Program-made: the position numbers and the translations under genes
Assembly (NCBI RefSeq): GCF_010183535.1
Contig: NC_071329.1
Span: 10,478,001-10,542,000, forward strand
Direction of reading: 5' to 3'
Length of the DNA stretch: 64,000 nucleotides
DNA from: Caenorhabditis remanei
Lineage: Eukaryota > Nematoda > Chromadorea > Rhabditida > Rhabditidae
In this document: piece by piece, positions 60,045-64,000 of the stretch
Layout: every line of letters begins with the position of its first letter
Numbering within the stretch: position 1 is the stretch's first letter
Notes under the pieces: generated by a model
What the model saw: the letters and a program-made list of their open reading frames with translations, nothing else
Told to the model about the DNA's origin: nothing
Database searches by the model: none

Positions 60045-60118
60045 GTGCCCGCATGGCCGAGTGGTCTAAAGCGGCGGTCGTTGTCCAAAGCACGCCAGTT
60101 CGGTTTTGCCCGCACAGG
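60045..60118 (+). repeat. tRNA-derived element (Leu/Ser-like A box)
   Basis: GCATGGCCGAGTGGTCTAAA includes a perfect A box TGGCCGAGTGG (60054-60064), as in leucine and serine tRNAs. The B-box position reads AGTTCGGTTTT, degenerate, and the ends do not form an acceptor stem. Likely a tRNA relic or SINE head. Confidence 0.5.
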
Positions 60119-60670
60119 TAAATCGCGACTTGTCTATCATCAACAATCGCCTACAAAACACCAGATTTTTCATATATCGCGAACTTCCGTATCTATAATT
60201 TACAAATCGCGAACTACGTCGCGGTTTGTATATCGCATGCATACTATGGACATATCGCGAACGTCAAATTTATTTTTCAGCCAACTGGTTAACTATTTTT
60301 GATTGCACTTATTTGAAAGTTTATTATGTTTTATTATAATACCAGTCGGTTCACGTCGCCTAACGGCGACTGAACCTCCTTCTCAACACCACCATTCTAA
60401 GTGTTACAGCGCCTGCGGCGCTTCTCACATGGTTCAAACAATCGGGGTATCAGAATTCTCTTTTTCTTCTAGTCCTATAACTTAGCTTCAGTTGCTAGTA
60501 GTCTTTATTAGCTGAGCAACCCGTTCTAGAGAGAACAATTAAAACACCCCTCCTTTTCCGATAAGATTTCGATAAATTACTTTAGAAGAACAGGAACTTG
60601 GTAACTCTATTTTCCCCTCATCAAAAGGTAGGTGATCCTCTAAATATTAAGTTCTAACTTTTGACTGATC
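60119..60670. other. Repeat-rich intergenic DNA with TATCGCGAAC units
   Basis: 60120-60270 has five occurrences of TCGCGA-containing units (ATCGCGAAC and similar). A 16-bp piece, TATGGACATATCGCGA (60245-60260), recurs inverted at 62775-62790. The rest is AT-rich without coding signal. Confidence 0.5.
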
Positions 60671-61120
60671 GGCGGCGATGCCGCCTCTCTCCTCTGAGTA
60701 TGGCAAACTAAGACCATGTTTAGAAAAATCCTTATTCTAGAATTTGTTTCTTTTTTGAAGGTAACCGAGCTACGACAAAGTTCCTTATTCAGAAATCACC
60801 ATCTCTTCTTGAGTAGTGTTATTTCATTCTCTATACTCCTAGTCGTTTATTTAATGGTTGAGACATCCAAGTCTCAGAATTAATTGTACTAAATACCGGA
60901 AATGTGTTTTTTTTTGCCTTTTACCAAAAGAGAATTTCCTATTCACATCTTCAAAAGATACGTTTGAAGTATTCTTGTGAAGTTTTTCACTTATCGGCGG
61001 CGATGCCGCCTCCCTCCCCCAAAACCTTTCAATATTTTTTTCATAAATCTTCTTTTTAGTTTGGTTCCATCCAAAAAGTTCTGCTTCCTAAACTTTGGAC
61101 TGTTCGGCGGCAATCCCGTT
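60671..61120. repeat. Dispersed GGCGGCGATGCCGCC hairpins
   Basis: GGCGGCGATGCCGCC occurs at 60671-60685 and 60996-61010, each preceded by CT(G/T)ATC or TTATC and followed by a pyrimidine run. A third, decayed copy (GGCGGCAATCCCG) is at 61106. The 325-bp spacing of the first two suggests a diverged duplicated unit. Confidence 0.55.
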
Positions 61121-61480
61121 TCTCTTCTCTGGAATACTTCGAAACTAAAACTATTTTACATATTTCTAAATTCAACAGTTAAAGAAGCCCCCTTTTTCAG
61201 TCTATTTTGATTTCAATCCTCCTCATTCGTACCTGAAAGTGCTTCACAAAAAATTCTCAAAGTTCATAAAAAAACACTTTTTGAGTTTTTAATTTTTAAA
61301 CACCGTTAAAGTTGGAACTCAATCATCCATTATGACAGAATTGTAGCGGTGTGTACAGAGTCAACAGAAGATGATACTCCACCCTTTTGTTCTAAAATCT
61401 CGACTATAACAAAGATATTTACAACCTCCGTATACTGGCTGTCTATGCTCTTATCAAAACAAAAAAACCAAAAAACTTTT

Positions 61481-61560
61481 CCGACCTGACGGGAACGAAC
61501 TCACTACCCCATGGGTGAGTGTCATCTGCGTAGACCGCTACACCAAATACGCGCGGCCTG
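61481..61560 (-). repeat. tRNA-like element
   Basis: On the minus strand TTTGGTGTAGCGGTCTACGC gives an A-box-like TGGTGTAGCGG and, about 40 bases on, GAGTTCGTTCCCG gives a B-box-like segment. Cloverleaf arms are incomplete, so this is not called a functional tRNA. Confidence 0.5.
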
Positions 61561-62041
61561 GGCGCTCTCGAGAGTGCAGTCAAGAAACACCGAGAGTAGT
61601 TTTGAGTTTTCCACCACCCTGTCGGGACACACCTTTTTGCACGCTTTCTACTGTTAAAATCGGAATCGTCTCCAGAAGACGTCAAATTTGATATTTTTGA
61701 AAAAAGAAAAGTTCGGGCATCATCTAAGGGAAATTTCCAATCTATCTATCTAGGTTTCATAAAAATCGGTCCACTACGGAGGGAGTTATGATCGGCGACA
61801 AATAAACGGACACACGGATCTGTTGAATATTATTAGTAAAGATTTCGTATTCTGAAAAAATTTGAAAACTTGATCAGTTCGGTTATCATCTCAAAAACTA
61901 ATTTTTAGGTGAGAAGTGATAACGCGGCCCAACGTCACGAGTCCATTGTCAAGACTTTCGCCTGTCACCCAATGGGAGTGGAGGTATCAACATTAATTTA
62001 GAATTGGTAAAGATTGTTGTTTTTTTACAGTTCAAAGAAAC

Positions 62042-62737
62042 ATGTCGAACAATGAAGGCGGAGCTTCGAGCAAAGCATCAAAAATGGAAGCAACGCGGAA
62101 TCAGTGGAGGAGGAAACAACTAGAAAAGCTATTGAGAAGGTACTTATTAGTAGACAATCTCTGGGCCTTGTCACACACCTGGCAACCTTGTTCGCTCTGG
62201 CTGATTTTTTGATATTTTGGTACCCTGAGAATTCAAAAAATTATATGCTATACCCTACTAGGCTCTGCCGTCTTCGGCCTACCGAAACGTTCGATTGAAG
62301 TTAACTTTTTTCGAATGATAGGATTGAAATCTTTCCAAAAACGAATTTTCGGTGTCATTTTGACTATTTTATTAGTTGACAACTGAATTGATGTCAATCC
62401 TATCTTTCGAAAGAAACTTGTGCATTTTTCACCTTCAATCGAACGTTTCGGTATGTCAAGGGGCAGAGCCTAGTATAGGGTATGGCATACAATTTTTTTG
62501 AATTCTAAGGATACTACATATCAAAAAATTAGCCAGAAAGGACAAGTTTGTCTGGTGTGTAATAAGGTCTAGTGCCTTGAGCGAGACATTGTCTCTTATG
62601 GATTCCCAATTTTCAGAGAACGCCTTCTATTCGACTCAAATCGCCTCGACATTTCAATCGAAGAACTGACCGATTCCAATCTACAAGGACACAGCGACAG
62701 TTCTATTAAAATTATCCATTTCTTTTATTCTATATAA
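62042..62737 (+). CDS. Small two-exon ORF, 72 aa, possibly truncated gene
   Basis: Exon 1 62042-62139 opens 17 bases after a TTTTTTTACAG acceptor with MSNNEGGASSKASKM. The donor AGAAG|GTACTT (phase 2) joins exon 2, 62617-62737, at ATTTTCAG, giving a Lys/Arg/Leu-rich helix (WRRKQLEKLLRRERLLFDS) and then an acidic stretch (ISIEELTDS). The last residues (IIHFFYSI) look like read-through into non-coding DNA just before the TCGCGA repeats, so the original 3' part may be lost or a donor was missed. The intron is filled by a MITE (62157-62580). No known family. In another frame exon 1 also reads through in continuity with a candidate exon 61906-61980, so the frame is not certain. Confidence 0.4.
62157..62580. 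mobile_element. MITE with long inverted arms, inside an intron
   Basis: Left arm from about 62160 to 62300 and right arm from about 62430 to 62578 are diverged inverted copies. Both contain CTGGCTGATTTTTTGATAT-like, GAATTCAAAAAAATT, CTATACCCTA and AATCGAACGTTTCGGT segments. The centre is short and non-coding. No clear target duplication is visible, so boundaries are approximate. Confidence 0.75.
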
Positions 62738-63779
62738 TTTTTTCCTATAATAAATTTTTTCCCAAATAATTTTTTCGCGATATGTCCATACAGCTGTTCG
62801 CGATCAACATATATGTTGACAGTTTCGATCGCGATAGGTCCAGAATAGGTCGCATCAGAACAACTTTTTCGCGATTTGTCTACAATATGTCTATAATATC
62901 AATGAAGCGCGGTACCCCTCGTACCAACGTGCGAACAACATTTCACCTACATATATGCTTGCGCGATTCACCTGTGCGCTGGCTCAGTTTCTCTTCTCTT
63001 TCCAAAACCGCTGCGGACAGTGCCTCAGACAACGCCCAATTGTCTTTTATATATAAGAATGATAAGGAATCTAATGTTTTACAATTTTTCGAACATTTAC
63101 AGTGCAGTAAATGCAAGTTCATGCAATAAAAAGATCTACGAAAAAAAAACAAGTGCAAGAATCAAATGAATTATCGTAAACACCTGCCAGAATTTCTGAA
63201 TATTGTGTGTATGAAACAGTGAAAATTGGATAAGAAAGGTTGAGGCTTCATACAAAAAATATAAGCAGAGTATTGAAAACAATTGTGATTTAACATAATA
63301 CTATTGTCAAAAAAAGTTAGTTGAGAAAAAAGAGAAGAGAACACGAAACTTTCAAAACATCTTTTCAAAATTGTTATGAATTTTTCAACATTTCTGACTT
63401 AGAAGAGTAAAAACGTCATGTGAAAATCTCAAAGCTCATAACGAATTTTTTGAAATTTTTCAAAAATTATGTCCGAAGACTTCATATTCTCACAATCTGC
63501 TGAAAGGACTTCCAAAGATCTGATGAATTCTGAAACTCCAAACAAAAAGCGGTCAATATGACTAATAAAGTTTCTAATTAGAAATATTGAAATTTCGAAA
63601 CGGGAAATCAGAAAAGATAGTTTCCGTCCAATTAGTATGAAGGGAATAAGATGAAAATTTAATGATAGAGAATCGAGAAAACGGAAATAAAGAGAGTTCC
63701 GTGGGAGTATTGAATAAGATTTAGAGAACTTTGTAGTTGAAAAAAGAAGAAATAATCATAATTAATGAATTCTAATACA
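62738..63779. other. Intergenic, repeat then AT-rich
   Basis: 62770-62900 carries several TCGCGA units related to 60120-60270, including the inverted 16-bp match. The remainder to 63779 is AT-rich with no supported exon and should include the 3' UTR of the gene entering from the right. Confidence 0.45.
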
Positions 63780-63912
63780 TTATTCTTTAGCAGCATTCTG
63801 GTTTTTTAGTTTCTCCAAAAAGGACATATTTCTCTGTGCATGAACTGTTGTAATTCTGATTTCTCGAGTATTTGAAAATGAGCCAAACGGAATTTGAGTG
63901 GTAATCAGACTC
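63780..63912 (-). CDS. Last exon of a gene entering from the right edge
   Basis: An acceptor ACTTTTCAG at 63913-63921 is followed by 44 codons ending in TAA (63782-63780), with readings SLITTQIPFGSFSNTREIR and MSFLEKLKNQNAAKE. Composition is normal for coding sequence. The upstream exon may end at 63981 (phase 2) or lie outside the window. Product not recognised. Confidence 0.5.
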
Positions 63913-64000
63913 CTGAAAAGTCCTTACGTCAGTTTTATTATAATTTGAAACTGGAGAAAAAATTCAAATTCAATTGAGACATATCGTATTTCAAGATGCC

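Noticed and set aside
1..64000. CRISPR arrays, bacterial operons or phage
   Set aside because: Spliced eukaryotic genes throughout; the only regular array is the 72-bp direct tandem repeat without unique spacers.

Overview
The window looks like a nuclear chromosome segment of a Caenorhabditis nematode. It is AT-rich. Genes are split by many 43-55 bp introns with GT(A/G)AG donors and TTTTCAG acceptors. Several start codons lie a few bases after a TTTCAG trans-splice-like acceptor. The families are typical worm families: sra chemoreceptor, patched-related protein, nematode GST pair, TGF-beta ligand. The order TGF-beta ligand / RRP12 homologue / SPRY-SOCS gene matches my memory of the C. elegans chromosome II Y46E12BL region (tig-3, an RRP12-like gene, spsb-1); I could not check this.

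Layout. 0-0.5 kb: 3' end of a mevalonate diphosphate decarboxylase gene (+). 1-5.2 kb: an unrecognised serine-rich gene and a RhoGAP-domain gene (both -), the second probably extending further 5'. 5.2-16.7 kb: no confident gene. It is purine-rich on the + strand and carries a 919-bp foldback transposon with a perfect 9-bp target duplication, a promoter-like island and a 28-bp perfect palindrome. 16.8-24.0 kb: TGF-beta ligand (+) convergent with the RRP12 homologue (-). 24.0-28.7 kb: repeat field (inverted promoter-motif copies, nested repeats, hairpin, 72-bp tandem array, tRNA-like element). 28.7-41.9 kb: SPRY/SOCS-box gene (-) with at least five alternative first coding exons over about 11 kb. 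41.9-48 kb: no gene seen. 48.1-50.2 kb: two tandem GSTs (+). 50.3-53.5 kb: a degenerate tyrosine phosphatase and a single-pass membrane protein (-). 55.4-58.6 kb: patched-related transporter-like gene (+). 58.7-59.9 kb: sra-type receptor (-). 59.9-64 kb: repeat-rich, with two tRNA-like elements, GC hairpins, a small spliced ORF with a MITE in its intron, and the last exon of a gene entering from the right (-).

Functionally these are neighbours rather than one pathway: sterol/isoprenoid metabolism, Rho signalling, TGF-beta signalling, ribosome biogenesis, ubiquitin-ligase substrate recognition, detoxification, phosphotyrosine signalling and chemosensation. The points most worth a second look are the phase-matched first exons of the SPRY/SOCS gene, the foldback element, the pseudophosphatase active site, the TGF-beta ligand lacking the usual dimer cysteine, and an RRP12 intron that appears to lack a canonical AG acceptor. 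Exon coordinates were read by eye and checked for phase continuity; no database search was possible.
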